Shown: positions 35,252-44,169 of the stretch, piece by piece | How positions within the stretch are numbered: position 1 is the stretch's first letter | How the letters are laid out: the number at the start of each line of letters is the position of its first letter | Assembly (NCBI RefSeq): GCF_009697385.1 | Contig: NZ_VUNL01000008.1 | Span: 62,001 to 126,000 of the forward strand | DNA length: 64,000 bases | DNA from: Wylensekiella montiformis | Lineage (GTDB): Bacteria; Bacillota; Negativicutes; Selenomonadales; Selenomonadaceae | Direction: 5' to 3' | Position numbers and translations under genes: made by a program | The notes under the pieces: generated by a model | Told to the model about the DNA's origin: nothing | The model's input: the letters and a program-made list of their open reading frames with translations, nothing else | The model's database searches: none

Positions 35252-35272
35252 AGGAATCCCTCCTTTTTTTAT

Positions 35273-35323
35273 AAAAAAAGCTCATAACACCGATCTTCAT
35301 CAGCGTTATGAGCTTCTTTGCCC
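35273..35323 (-). promoter_or_regulatory. leader hexaloop and terminator (L1) before mtmB
   Basis: RNA order: hexaloop hairpin GGGC-AAAGAA-GCUC (35310-35323), then terminator AAGCTCATAAC...GTTATGAGCTTTTTTT (35273-35315), which reuses the 3' arm of the hexaloop hairpin. A further small hairpin UCCU-UUAUUG-AGGA lies just upstream. Confidence 0.7.
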
Positions 35324-35367
35324 TGCACATCCTCAATAAAGGAATGTATTTTTTTGTTTTCATTGAT

Positions 35368-35396
35368 ATTATACCATGATAACAAAGCGGTTGCAA
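35368..35396 (-). promoter_or_regulatory. promoter of the mtmB operon
   Basis: Minus strand TTGCAA (35391-35396), 17-base spacer, TATAAT (35368-35373). Near-identical layout to the promoters of amtB, mtmC and the pylT unit. Confidence 0.75.
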
Positions 35397-35433
35397 GCAT
35401 AACGCGATAAGAAATTCTCGTTTTTTACTTCTT

Positions 35434-36663
35434 CTATCCGGTATCCGGATCATCCGGGAAATGAAGAAAGCTCACCTTTTGATGCGGTATGGGAACAGCC
35501 GTAACCAAAATGCAGTTATGTCCCGTTATGGATACCTTATGCCGATCATAGACGGAGAGCAGCGCTTCGGCAAAATTATGCTTACCGGTAAGTTCATAGG
35601 TCTCGGAGGTACAAAGATGCATATATTCCAGCGATGTGGACGTCTTGCCGCAGACATGCACAATCCCGCCCGGCCGCAGGCCGGCGACCTCTTTCAGCAG
35701 CCGTACGGTTTCCCGCCCGCTTACTTCACGGAAAATCTTTGGCCCGACAAACTCCACCACTCCGCTGGGATCCGCATAGGAAATCATTTCCGCGCCGGCT
35801 TCGAAAGCCAATCCGATATAGCGGACCAGATTCCGCCGGATCTTTGCCATAGCCGTTTCAATGAATTTTCTTTCCTTTCGCAGACCCCGAAACAACACCA
35901 TAGAATCCATCAGCATAGAAAGAACGGTAAACGGAGCCTCCACCTTCAAAACGCAGGGACGCCCCACGGCATGAAGCAGCCGGATGGCCCGGAGCACCTC
36001 AGCAATCCGTCCCTTGGAAAAATCAATATCCGGAAGATCGGCCAGCTCCTGAACCGAGTGAAAGCGATACCCTCCGGGCAGCGGCAGATGGCCTGCCTCG
36101 GGAAAGACGATCTCCGCACCAAAGGCCCCGGCCTCGATCGTCACGCAGAACGGAAGTTTGCAGACCGGATCCCCGTTGCTGTCAGCAATGAGGGATGCCG
36201 CTGCACTCATGAGCGGCGCATATTGATAAGCATCCCAGTAGCTCGCGCCGAACTTCCGGATAACAAATGGCGGTATCTCCTCACTGCCTGCATGATTGCA
36301 GTCAAACCCAGGCAAGCGCTCTCCATCTGCGGTCGGAATCAGCAAAGGACGGGCCGGCGATGGAACCGTCACAAAAATGCTGTGCCGTGGAATGCTCAGA
36401 CAGGCCAGATGCCAGCCGTCATTCCGTTCAGCCGGGGAAAGCGCCATGCGTTCCCGATTGTCCGCCGGGCGCAGCAACGGTTCGCCTGCGGGAAGCTTTT
36501 CCTCCCGCTCATCCGCCGCGACCCGTACCCGGCATCGTCCGCAGCACCGTGTGCCGTGACAGCTGCTGTCAATCGTGACACCGTTGCGGCGCGCTGTCTC
36601 CAGGATGGTTTCATTACGACGGATCCGGCACCGGCGCCCTTCCGGCAAAAAAGTAATGAACAT
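35434..36663 (-). CDS. 2Fe-2S ferredoxin domain fused to a UroD/MtbA-type methyltransferase domain
   Basis: 409 residues. Residues 1-95 form a plant-type 2Fe-2S domain with Cys 35, 41, 44 and 88 (an extra Cys at 40), of the kind found on corrinoid activases. From about 130 on it is a uroporphyrinogen-decarboxylase-like barrel with the zinc motif HVCGK and a later GHNC, as in the MtaA/MtbA/CmuA group. The C-terminal zinc Cys context is atypical. It might couple corrinoid reduction with methyl transfer; I know no characterised protein of this layout. Last gene of the mtmC operon. The frame ends TAG, with TAA two codons later. Confidence 0.8.
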   Translation of the reverse strand: MFITFLPEGRRCRIRRNETILETARRNGVTIDSSCHGTRCCGRCRVRVAADEREEKLPAGEPLLRPADNRERMALSPAERNDGWHLACLSIPRHSIFVTVPSPARPLLIPTADGERLPGFDCNHAGSEEIPPFVIRKFGASYWDAYQYAPLMSAAASLIADSNGDPVCKLPFCVTIEAGAFGAEIVFPEAGHLPLPGGYRFHSVQELADLPDIDFSKGRIAEVLRAIRLLHAVGRPCVLKVEAPFTVLSMLMDSMVLFRGLRKERKFIETAMAKIRRNLVRYIGLAFEAGAEMISYADPSGVVEFVGPKIFREVSGRETVRLLKEVAGLRPGGIVHVCGKTSTSLEYMHLCTSETYELTGKHNFAEALLSVYDRHKVSITGHNCILVTAVPIPHQKVSFLHFPDDPDTG

Positions 36664-36690
36664 CCCGATTCCTCCTCACTCCTGCCAAAA

Positions 36691-37710
36691 TCAGTTTTTG
36701 GCCCCTTCGACCATCGCCTGCAGATTGCGAAGCGGTGTGCTCGGAGCTGCAGCGCAGCCCGGCGAGATGATGTCTACGCCGCGGGACAGCGCGCTCTTGA
36801 CCGCATCCTTGATCTCCTCCGGCGTACCGTTCAGCAGAACGCCGGACGGGCTGATATCGCCAATGATCGGCGTCTTAATCCCGTTCGCCCGAAATGCTTC
36901 CTTCGCCGCAGGAATATCCACTGCTGATTCTACGCTGATGCCGGCACATCCTGTCGAAGCAATGTCCAGCATTACCTTATCCAGCTTGCCGCAGATATGG
37001 ATAATGACCGGCACATCCAGCGCTTCAATCAGGCGTTTCTCATAAGGCTCGGCAAGCTGACGGTAATTCTTTGGACTGATCATATCCAATGATGCCATCA
37101 TATCTTCAATAACAATCGCATCTGCGCCAGCTTCAATATAACCTTTTCCAAACGTGATCGCCGCCTGCAGACCAATCTCCAGGAACGGCTCAATCTTCTC
37201 CGGGGTTTTAAACATCGCCTTCAGAAACGGCGTAATACCGATCAGGCTGTTGGCGATACTGAACGGACCGCCGATACCGCCCATGACCAAAACCTTATCG
37301 CCATAACGCTGTTTCATCAGACGTACCGCTTCAATGGCAACCGGCACACGGCCGCGCTGCAGAAAATCTGCCGGAAACTCCGGCGTATCTTCAATCGTAT
37401 ACGGATGTTTAGCGATGCTGGGAATATGCGTCTTGCCCCCGCTTTTGATTTCAGCCCCCATCGCTTCAGCCTCAATGGTCTGGCAATACGGAGCGCGGAC
37501 TGCATCCAGTCCGATCACTTCCGCACCGCCTTTTCCGGAAAGCACCGCCATCATTTCCGCATCCGAATGAGCTTCCGGCCAGTATACTCCGACCGCATCC
37601 ATCAGCTCATAGGTCGCATACTGACAGGCACTGATTACCGATGGACGGTCAACCGGTTCGCCGGCCAGCGCATGCAGCAAGCGCTCTCTTCCTGTCATTT
37701 CCTCTGCCAT
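36691..37710 (-). CDS. UroD-family methylcobamide methyltransferase (MtaA/MtbA-like)
   Basis: 339 residues, beta/alpha barrel. The zinc site is HICGK with a C-terminal SPGCAAAPSTPL (H-x-C...C), the arrangement that activates the acceptor thiol in MtaA/MtbA; GGIGGPFSIANSL and VIEDMMAS line the barrel. In bacteria without coenzyme M the acceptor is thought to be tetrahydrofolate or unknown. It pairs with the corrinoid protein just upstream (18 bases away). Start MAEEMTGRERLL chosen for AAAGGTGG upstream. Confidence 0.87.
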   Translation of the reverse strand: MAEEMTGRERLLHALAGEPVDRPSVISACQYATYELMDAVGVYWPEAHSDAEMMAVLSGKGGAEVIGLDAVRAPYCQTIEAEAMGAEIKSGGKTHIPSIAKHPYTIEDTPEFPADFLQRGRVPVAIEAVRLMKQRYGDKVLVMGGIGGPFSIANSLIGITPFLKAMFKTPEKIEPFLEIGLQAAITFGKGYIEAGADAIVIEDMMASLDMISPKNYRQLAEPYEKRLIEALDVPVIIHICGKLDKVMLDIASTGCAGISVESAVDIPAAKEAFRANGIKTPIIGDISPSGVLLNGTPEEIKDAVKSALSRGVDIISPGCAAAPSTPLRNLQAMVEGAKN

Positions 37711-37727
37711 AATAAAAGCCACCTTTC

Positions 37728-38399
37728 TCAATTGCCATGTGTTTTCATGATCTCATCCAGAATACGAACCGTATCCCCGGCACTGGCCGAATAATAATCC
37801 GCTCCGATTTTCTGAGCGAACGAAGGCGATATCGGCTTGCCGCCGACAATGACCCGGCAGGACTGGCGGCAGCCGCGCCGCTCCATGAGCTGGATGACGT
37901 CCGCCATATGATTCATGGACGTCGTCATCAGCGACGCCAGAGCCAGTGCATCTGCCTGCTTCTCGATCACCGCATCGACGAAGCGTTCCGCCGAAACATC
38001 ACGGCCGATATCAAAAACATCATACCCTGCAGCTTCAACGACTAACGCAACGATATTCTTTCCGATATCATGCGTATCCCCCGCCACTGAACCGATGACA
38101 ACGCAGCCCTTCGGCTCCGGCCGCTGCCCCATCATATACGGCCGGAAAATCTTCGTTGCCTCCTCCGCAGCATCAGCGCACGACAGCAATTCCGGAATAA
38201 AATATTCGCCTTCCTCATAGAGCCGACTGGCTTCTGACATGCCTGCAGCCACAGCGGTTTCCAAAAGCTCCATCTCAAACCAGCCGGCTGTCGTGATGAC
38301 TCTGGCAGTATCCGCCGCCGTCTCTACCTCCATATCACGGATCGCATCCGCCAGACGGCGGCGTATCTCCTCTTTTGCTTCAGCAACAGCATCTGCCAT
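37728..38399 (-). CDS. corrinoid (cobalamin-binding) protein, methyltransferase partner
   Basis: 223 residues: helical cap with EEGEYFIPELLSCADA, then the B12 domain with DTHDIGKNIVALV (axial His), DIGRDVSAE, LASLMTTSM and VGGKPISPSF. It belongs to the MtmC/MtbC/MtaC class that shuttles methyl groups. Its own methyltransferase (MtxB) is not evident next to it; the UroD-type gene immediately downstream would take the methyl group off. Substrate unknown. Confidence 0.88.
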   Translation of the reverse strand: MADAVAEAKEEIRRRLADAIRDMEVETAADTARVITTAGWFEMELLETAVAAGMSEASRLYEEGEYFIPELLSCADAAEEATKIFRPYMMGQRPEPKGCVVIGSVAGDTHDIGKNIVALVVEAAGYDVFDIGRDVSAERFVDAVIEKQADALALASLMTTSMNHMADVIQLMERRGCRQSCRVIVGGKPISPSFAQKIGADYYSASAGDTVRILDEIMKTHGN

Positions 38400-38418
38400 C
38401 TTCTCACCACCTGATCAT

Positions 38419-40092
38419 TCAGAACGTCAACGCCTTGACAAACACATCCTGGAATTTCGGATCCTGGGAAAGCTCCACATCCTTGATCTCATCGACCAGA
38501 TTTTCCATATAGGTGCGCACTTCCTGATTCAGCAAAAACGCCTTGGCGCCGGATTTTGAGGTGTTGCCGACAAATTTCACCTTGCCGCGGAACGCTTCCG
38601 GCAGCATCCCCTGATCGATCAGGCTGCTTTCCCGCAGATGATAACCGAAGGAGCCGGCAATCTCCACACAATCGACATGTTCCGCTTCAACGCCCAATGC
38701 ACTCATGAGCATTTCCACGCCAGCCCGGATCGCTCCTTTCGCCAGCTGTACCTGACGAATATCCGACTGTGTGATATAGACTTCCTCCGCCACGTAAAAT
38801 ACCGGTTTCCCGTCTTTTTCCTTCATCTGTGCCTTCAGCACATCGGGATATTTCCCTTTGTCCGGTTTAACCAGACGCCCGGATTTTCCAATCACCCCGA
38901 CGCGGACCAGCTCGCCAATGATATCCAGCAAACCGCTTCCGCAAATTCCTGATGCCTTGACATCGCCGATTACATGCGTTTTCGGGGTGCCATCCGGCTG
39001 AATCTGATACAGCTCCAAAGCACCGTTTCCCGCGCGCATGCCACAGGTAATATTCATTCCCTCAAAGGCCGGACCAGCTGCAGTGGAAGTGCCAGCCAGC
39101 TTGCCGTCCTGAGCCAGAATCATTTCCCCGTTTGTACCGATATCGATAAAGAGCGTCGTCCCTTTCTTTTTCTCCAGCTGGGCCGCGAGTACGCCGGACG
39201 TGATATCCGGACCGACATAGGCCGAGATGATTGGCGGCAGATAAATGTCGCCATATGGAGAAATCTCCAGATCGTCCGCCGGTACCGTGTTGCCGCCGCG
39301 AATGACGGCCGTATAAGGAAACTGTCCCAAAGGCTCCGGATTGACGTTGCAGGCCAAATGAATCATCGTAGTATTGCCGCTGTAAATCACTTCATAGATA
39401 TACCGGCTCTCGATAGAATTGCGCTTGCAAAGCTCCTGAATCGTATGATTAAATTCATCGCGTATCGCTCCATAGAGCAGGACCAGTCCCTCCGGCTTCG
39501 ATGCCATATGGATACGGGTAATGACGTCCTGTGCATGAAGGCTCTGCGGGTTCAATGCCGACAGACTGTCGATCTCTTCTCCGGTATTCATATCAATCAG
39601 GGCAGTGACCAGTGTCGTCGTACCGATATCGATAGCCAGCCCGTAAAACTGCTTGGTCGTATCGCCTTCTTCCTCACCGACCTTTTTCCCGCCCGCAAGA
39701 ACGAACGTCTTCCCCTTCGGTGCCGCATAAACCTTCTGAAACCACGGTTTGATCTCATATTGAAAGGATTCGCCTTCACTGAGGATCTTCAGCGTCTTAT
39801 TCTGTTTGGCCGTATTCGGGGCCACAACGATAAGATCGCCATACACTTTCGTATGACAGGCCAGAACGTATCCCTGTTCCTGAAGCTCCGCCGGCAGCTG
39901 ATAATGCGCTTCTTCACATTTCCAGCTTCCAGGTGCTGCATCCTTCAACTGCACCTGGCATTTCCCGCAGGTACCAACGCCGTCGCAAGGAGACTCGATG
40001 ATAATGCCGGCGTCACGGGCTGCCTGCAGAATGGTCACGCCCGCTTCTACGGAAACGCGCTGATCCTGTTCCTGAAAAAACAGTTCTGGCAT
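38419..40092 (-). CDS. ATP-dependent corrinoid reductive activase (RACo-like)
   Basis: 557 residues. N-terminal 2Fe-2S domain with Cys 36, 42 and 45 (CDGVGTCGKC) and another near 79, then the DUF4445/RACo ATPase part: AIDIGTTTLVTALID, FIDIGTNGEMI, GICGSGLLDIIGE and a C-terminal AGSFGYHL. It is the second activase of the island and shares layout with the one at 31841, but lacks that protein's longer linker. It should keep the corrinoid proteins of this operon in the Co(I) state. It starts four bases after the upstream gene's stop, behind AAAGGAGGAG. Confidence 0.92.
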   Translation of the reverse strand: MPELFFQEQDQRVSVEAGVTILQAARDAGIIIESPCDGVGTCGKCQVQLKDAAPGSWKCEEAHYQLPAELQEQGYVLACHTKVYGDLIVVAPNTAKQNKTLKILSEGESFQYEIKPWFQKVYAAPKGKTFVLAGGKKVGEEEGDTTKQFYGLAIDIGTTTLVTALIDMNTGEEIDSLSALNPQSLHAQDVITRIHMASKPEGLVLLYGAIRDEFNHTIQELCKRNSIESRYIYEVIYSGNTTMIHLACNVNPEPLGQFPYTAVIRGGNTVPADDLEISPYGDIYLPPIISAYVGPDITSGVLAAQLEKKKGTTLFIDIGTNGEMILAQDGKLAGTSTAAGPAFEGMNITCGMRAGNGALELYQIQPDGTPKTHVIGDVKASGICGSGLLDIIGELVRVGVIGKSGRLVKPDKGKYPDVLKAQMKEKDGKPVFYVAEEVYITQSDIRQVQLAKGAIRAGVEMLMSALGVEAEHVDCVEIAGSFGYHLRESSLIDQGMLPEAFRGKVKFVGNTSKSGAKAFLLNQEVRTYMENLVDEIKDVELSQDPKFQDVFVKALTF

Positions 40093-40095
40093 AAT

Positions 40096-41118
40096 TCACT
40101 CCTCCTTTATCGCCGTGGTGAATGCCTGGATATTTTTCAGCTTCGTCGAGGTACTGAGTCCGCAGGCAGGAGAAATAATATCGATATTATTGCGCAGCAG
40201 TACCTTAGCCTGCTTGTAGATCGTATCCGGGTTGCTGAATTCCAACAGATAGGTGCTGAGGTTTCCCATCGTAGTCAGCGTATTGTACTCTTCCTTCATC
40301 TGCTTCAGATTGACAAAGGCATCGACGCTGATTGCATCGCCGTGAAGCTCGGCAATCTGAGGCTTGACCATGGCCATTTCACCGCAGATATGAATAATGA
40401 CCGGTACGCCCATTTCATGAATGGCATCCGTCAGCATATTCAAATAGAACACGGCATATTCCTTAAACATTTTCGGACCGAGAATTTCACCGGTAGCCGT
40501 CGGATCTGCAATCGAGATAACGGTCGCCCCGTTGTCCACCATAAGGCGCGCATATTCAATCAAATGCTGCGTGACATAATCGATGACTTTATGCGCAGCT
40601 TCTTTTTCGCGCCGCAGCTGCTTCAAAAAAGTCATAGGATCGACAATCGAAGCTGAGGTAGAAAGCGGCCCCGTCAGACTCCCGATGGCGGGAATATCCG
40701 GATATTTCTGCGACAGATAATGCAAAGACTGCACAACAGCCGCTACACGGCTGCTTTTGGCCATCGTCCCTTTTGGCTTAAACTGGACATCTTTGACCGA
40801 TTGAAACGCTTCCACTTTAATTTTCGGCTCACAGGACAGCGTTCCGAAATCAATCGGACTTCCCAAGGCCTCCGCCTCTACGGTCATGCAAAACGGTATT
40901 CCGAAATTCTCAAATCCGGTATTTTCCTCCACATCATAAGCCAGCTCCCGCATCAGCGAATCCACATGATGCGCTTCCGGCAGGGTATGCCCGGACTTCT
41001 GCATGATTTCCACTAACGCAGCATTCATCATTCCTCCCGGACAAATGACCGGATGGCGATCCACCTTTTTCTTCGCCAGTGAGCGAAGCAATCTTTCTTT
41101 TGGCGTCAAAGCATCCAT
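40096..41118 (-). CDS. UroD-family methylcobamide methyltransferase (MtbA-like)
   Basis: 340 residues. Starts MDALTPKERLLRSLAKKKVDR as many MtaA/MtbA proteins do; zinc motif HICGEM and C-terminal SPACGLSTSTKL supply His-x-Cys and Cys. GSLTGPLSTSASIVDP and SIADPTATGEILGP are conserved barrel segments. It should demethylate the methyl-corrinoid proteins encoded directly upstream. Whether the acceptor is tetrahydrofolate, coenzyme M or another thiol cannot be read from sequence. Confidence 0.9.
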   Translation of the reverse strand: MDALTPKERLLRSLAKKKVDRHPVICPGGMMNAALVEIMQKSGHTLPEAHHVDSLMRELAYDVEENTGFENFGIPFCMTVEAEALGSPIDFGTLSCEPKIKVEAFQSVKDVQFKPKGTMAKSSRVAAVVQSLHYLSQKYPDIPAIGSLTGPLSTSASIVDPMTFLKQLRREKEAAHKVIDYVTQHLIEYARLMVDNGATVISIADPTATGEILGPKMFKEYAVFYLNMLTDAIHEMGVPVIIHICGEMAMVKPQIAELHGDAISVDAFVNLKQMKEEYNTLTTMGNLSTYLLEFSNPDTIYKQAKVLLRNNIDIISPACGLSTSTKLKNIQAFTTAIKEE

Positions 41119-41151
41119 AAGATTATCTCCTTCCTGTGTCTCCGCTTTGCC

Positions 41152-41802
41152 TCAGCACCCCAGCATATCGCGGGCAATGCGAACGGCTGCGTTCGCGTTG
41201 ATGCTGTACGCATCCGCTCCGACTTTTTTCGCAAAAGCCGGCGATATCGGCGCACCACCGATGACCACCTTAATCTTGCCTTCCAGACCGCGCTCTTTGA
41301 TCAAATTGATCGTATCGCCGATCTTGTCCATCGTCGTCGTCATGAGCGCCGCGATCATAATGATCTGCGCGCCTTCCTGCACAGCCAGATCGACGAATTT
41401 AGCCGGTGGAACATCACGGCCGGCATCGACGACGTCAAAATTGGCGGAACTCAGCATAACCTTGACCAGATTCTTGCCGATGTCATGTGTATCGCCCTCG
41501 ATCACGCCGACCACGATCTTATGCTTTTCGCCTGCCGACTCCATCTTGATATGCGGTTTCAAGATATCAATGCCTGTATTCACTGCGTCCGAGCACATCA
41601 GCAGCTCGGGAACGAAATATTCTTCCTCCTCAAACAATTTGCCGGCCTTGTCCATGCCCTTCGCCAGTCCCTGATCGATGGCCCCCAGGGCATCATAGCC
41701 CTGATCGACTACTTCATTGGCGAGTTCTGCCACCGCACCCTCATCCATATCGACAACGGCTTCTGCCAGCGCCTCATTTAATTCTGCCGCACTCTTTGCC
41801 AT
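41152..41802 (-). CDS. corrinoid (cobalamin-binding) protein
   Basis: 216 residues: EEEEYFVPELLMCSDA in the cap and DTHDIGKNLVKVML in the cobalamin domain, followed by DAGRDVPPAK, AALMTTTMDKI and IGGAPISPAFA. Closely related in layout to the product of 37728, less to MtmC. I start at MAKSAAELNE (41802) with AAGGAG upstream. It sits between mtmC and the MtbA-like gene, so it may serve a second methyl donor such as dimethylamine or a methoxy/quaternary amine compound; the donor enzyme is not in this window. Confidence 0.88.
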   Translation of the reverse strand: MAKSAAELNEALAEAVVDMDEGAVAELANEVVDQGYDALGAIDQGLAKGMDKAGKLFEEEEYFVPELLMCSDAVNTGIDILKPHIKMESAGEKHKIVVGVIEGDTHDIGKNLVKVMLSSANFDVVDAGRDVPPAKFVDLAVQEGAQIIMIAALMTTTMDKIGDTINLIKERGLEGKIKVVIGGAPISPAFAKKVGADAYSINANAAVRIARDMLGC

Positions 41803-41841
41803 AACGCATTCTCCTTCCATTTTGTTCCATTTTCCAGCCGG

Positions 41842-42504
41842 TCAGGCTCTCAATTCCGCCATCAGGCGCTTCGCCTGATCAATCGCTTCTGCCGCATTTT
41901 CTGCATAAGCATCTGCTCCGATCGATTTCACCCACTCCGGTGAAACCGGAGCACCGCCGAACATGCACTTGTACTGATCGCGTACACCGTCTTCTTTCAG
42001 CAGATTGATAATATCCCGCTGCGCCGGCATCGTCGTCGTCATAAGCGCAGCGCCAGCGATGATGTCCACCTTGAGCTCCTCTGCCTTCGCCACGACCTCA
42101 GCGCTCGAAACATCGCGCCCCAGATCGATCACCTCAAATCCGCTGGCGGAAAGCATCGTCTTAACGATATTTTTGCCGATATCATGAATATCACTCTCTA
42201 CGGTGCAGATCAAAACCTTTCCCATAGAAGTCGCCGACTTGGCTTCTTCCGACAGATCCGCGGTGATGATGCCCACGGCATTCTCAAAAATATCTGCGGC
42301 CACAACCAGCTGCGGTACGAACACCTCGCCTTCATCAAACAGATCGCTCTGCGTCTGCATGCCGGCGCCCAGTCCTTTACTGATCGCTTCAATCGGATCC
42401 AGCCCCAGCTCCACGGCTTCTTTCGCAGCCTCTGTGCCAAGATCTTCATCCAGCTCCTCAATGCAGGTTTTCAGTTTTGCCAAAACTTCTTCTTTCGTGC
42501 TCAT
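41842..42504 (-). CDS. mtmC: monomethylamine corrinoid protein
   Basis: 220 residues. DIHDIGKNIVKTML holds the cobalt-ligating His. The last third, with ALMTTTMPAQRDIINLL, CMFGGAPVSPEW and IGADAYAENAAEA, is closer to archaeal MtmC than the other three corrinoid proteins here. It receives the methyl group from MtmB and presents it to an MtbA-type enzyme. First gene of a seven-gene run down to 35434, behind the L2 leader; GGAGGAGG precedes the ATG. mtmB itself is in the next unit downstream. Confidence 0.9.
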   Translation of the reverse strand: MSTKEEVLAKLKTCIEELDEDLGTEAAKEAVELGLDPIEAISKGLGAGMQTQSDLFDEGEVFVPQLVVAADIFENAVGIITADLSEEAKSATSMGKVLICTVESDIHDIGKNIVKTMLSASGFEVIDLGRDVSSAEVVAKAEELKVDIIAGAALMTTTMPAQRDIINLLKEDGVRDQYKCMFGGAPVSPEWVKSIGADAYAENAAEAIDQAKRLMAELRA

Positions 42505-42537
42505 GATTCACTACCTCCTCCGAAACTTGAAGCATAC

Positions 42538-42595
42538 AAAAAAGCTGATCCTTCCTGCCCAAAACCGGGCCGGAAATCGATCAGCTTCTTTGCTG
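42538..42595 (-). promoter_or_regulatory. leader hexaloop and terminator (L2) before mtmC
   Basis: RNA order: hexaloop hairpin CAGC-AAAGAA-GCUG (42582-42595), then terminator AAGCTGATC...GATCAGCTTTTTT (42538-42587) sharing the GCUG arm. The leader start AAAAACAAATAAAAA is the same as before amtB. Confidence 0.72.
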
Positions 42596-42638
42596 CCGCC
42601 ACTATAACGGAACTTTTTTATTTGTTTTTCATAATTTG

Positions 42639-42667
42639 ATTATATCACGCCGCCTCATGAATATCAA
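42639..42667 (-). promoter_or_regulatory. promoter of the mtmC operon
   Basis: Minus strand TTGATA (42662-42667), 17-base spacer, TATAAT (42639-42644), a near-consensus promoter lying between the amtB stop and the attenuator. Confidence 0.78.
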
Positions 42668-42714
42668 TGCTTTTTTCAAAAAAATAAATTCCGTTTTTAT
42701 AGCCAAAACATTGC

Positions 42715-44043
42715 TCAAAACTTCATATACGCAGACTCGCCATGAAGGCTGATGTCCAAGCCGGCCTTTTCTTCATCCTCCGTAACGCGCAGAGACAGAA
42801 AGAGCGAAATGACCTTCAAAATCAACAAAGTCATAATGATGGAGATCAAAATGGAAGTCAGCACGCCAACCACCTGGGGAAACATTTGCGCAGCATTGCC
42901 ATAAAGCAGTCCGTCTGCTCCATCGGGATTGACCGCCTTTGTCGCAAAGACACCGGTGAGCAGTGCGCCGCAGATACCGCCGACGCCATGGCAGCCAAAA
43001 GCGTCCAAAGAATCATCGTACTTCAATTTCCCCTTGACCACCGTAATGGCCACAAAGCAAACTGCCGAAGTGATTGCGCCAATGACCGCAGCCGCCCACG
43101 GCTCGACGAAACCCGCAGCCGGCGTTACGCCGACCAGGCCTGCAATACCGCCTGTGATCGTACCAAACAACGTAACCTTATGATAGCATACGCGCTCAAG
43201 AATCATCCAAATCAGAAAAGCCATCATCGACGAGACAGCCGTATTCACAAAGGCCGCTACCATGATATCCGACGAACCGATAGCACAGCCGGAATTAAAC
43301 CCGAACCACCCCATCCAGACGATGCTTCCGCCCAGGATAATGTAGGGAACATTGTGCGGGATATTCGGAATACTGCCATACCCGCGGCGCGCCCCCAATA
43401 CCAGCGCTGCGGTCAGGCCGGACACGCCGGAAGAAATATGAATCACTGTGCCGCCCGCAAAATCCAGAGCACCAAGCTGATAAATGATACCGCCCGAAGT
43501 CCAGACCATATGACAGAGCGGATCATAAACCAGCGTAGACCAGAGCAGGATGAGCAGGCAATAAGCGCCAAAGCTGACACGCTCAGCGATCGAGCCGCTG
43601 ATGATGGCTGCCGTAATCACGGCAAACATCATCTGGAATACCGCAAACTCCAAATGCGGAATGGTCTTGGCCAGATCCGGATCCGGCGCCAGCCCGACAC
43701 CGCTCAGCCCCAGCCAGTCTCCTCCGCCGATGATGCCGCCGATGTCACTGCCGAAGCACAGGGAATACCCGAACAGCATCCACTGAACCCCGATAATACC
43801 AATGGCGGCCAAAGACATCATAATCGTATTCAGCGTATTCTTACGCTTGACCATGCCGCCATAAAAGAATCCCAACGCCGGGGTCATAAAAAATACCATC
43901 AACGCGGCAAACGCCATGAAAGCCATATCCGCTCCATTCAGTGCTCCCATCCCTGCCGGCTCATCCGCAGCAAAAACAGTCTGCGGAAGCAGCAGGGTCC
44001 ATGCGGCAAGCGCTGCAATTTTCCCCTTTCTCTCGGTTCTCAT
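42715..44043 (-). CDS. amtB: ammonium/methylammonium transporter
   Basis: 442 residues. A cleavable signal-like N-terminus (LLLPQTVFAADE) and about eleven helices. Conserved pore features: the twin histidines in DPLCHMVW and DAFGCHGVGG, ADMAFMAFAALMVFFMTPALG at the first helix, and GSIAERVSF. Amt/Mep proteins carry ammonium and also methylammonium. No glnK is adjacent, unlike the usual amtB-glnK pair. Its leader matches those of the methylamine genes, which favours methylamine import or retention of released ammonium. Start MRTERKG after AGAGGAGG. Confidence 0.95.
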   Translation of the reverse strand: MRTERKGKIAALAAWTLLLPQTVFAADEPAGMGALNGADMAFMAFAALMVFFMTPALGFFYGGMVKRKNTLNTIMMSLAAIGIIGVQWMLFGYSLCFGSDIGGIIGGGDWLGLSGVGLAPDPDLAKTIPHLEFAVFQMMFAVITAAIISGSIAERVSFGAYCLLILLWSTLVYDPLCHMVWTSGGIIYQLGALDFAGGTVIHISSGVSGLTAALVLGARRGYGSIPNIPHNVPYIILGGSIVWMGWFGFNSGCAIGSSDIMVAAFVNTAVSSMMAFLIWMILERVCYHKVTLFGTITGGIAGLVGVTPAAGFVEPWAAAVIGAITSAVCFVAITVVKGKLKYDDSLDAFGCHGVGGICGALLTGVFATKAVNPDGADGLLYGNAAQMFPQVVGVLTSILISIIMTLLILKVISLFLSLRVTEDEEKAGLDISLHGESAYMKF

Positions 44044-44093
44044 AGTACATCCTCCTCTTGTACAATGACTGATTCTCCTCGAAAAACAAGAAC

Positions 44094-44134
44094 AAAAAAA
44101 CCCGTCAGGAAAAATCCTGGCGGGCTCCATTGCC
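44094..44134 (-). promoter_or_regulatory. leader hexaloop and terminator (L3) before amtB
   Basis: RNA order: hexaloop hairpin GGC-AAUGGA-GCC (44123-44134), then terminator CCCGCCAGGA...TCCTGACGGG plus seven T (44094-44124), sharing the GCC arm. The leader begins AAAAACAAATAAAAACGTACCG, like L2. Confidence 0.7.
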
Positions 44135-44169
44135 TAAACGGTACGTTTTTATTTGTTTTTCTTAATTGG

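Noticed and set aside
35461-36927. 488-codon plus-strand open frame opposite the 2Fe-2S-UroD gene
   Set aside because: Shadow of a minus-strand gene with conserved Cys and zinc motifs; composition of the frame is unlike a protein.
38974-40656. 560-codon plus-strand open frame opposite the activase and UroD genes
   Set aside because: Antisense to two well-supported genes; no motif, no ribosome-binding site, and it crosses a gene boundary on the other strand.
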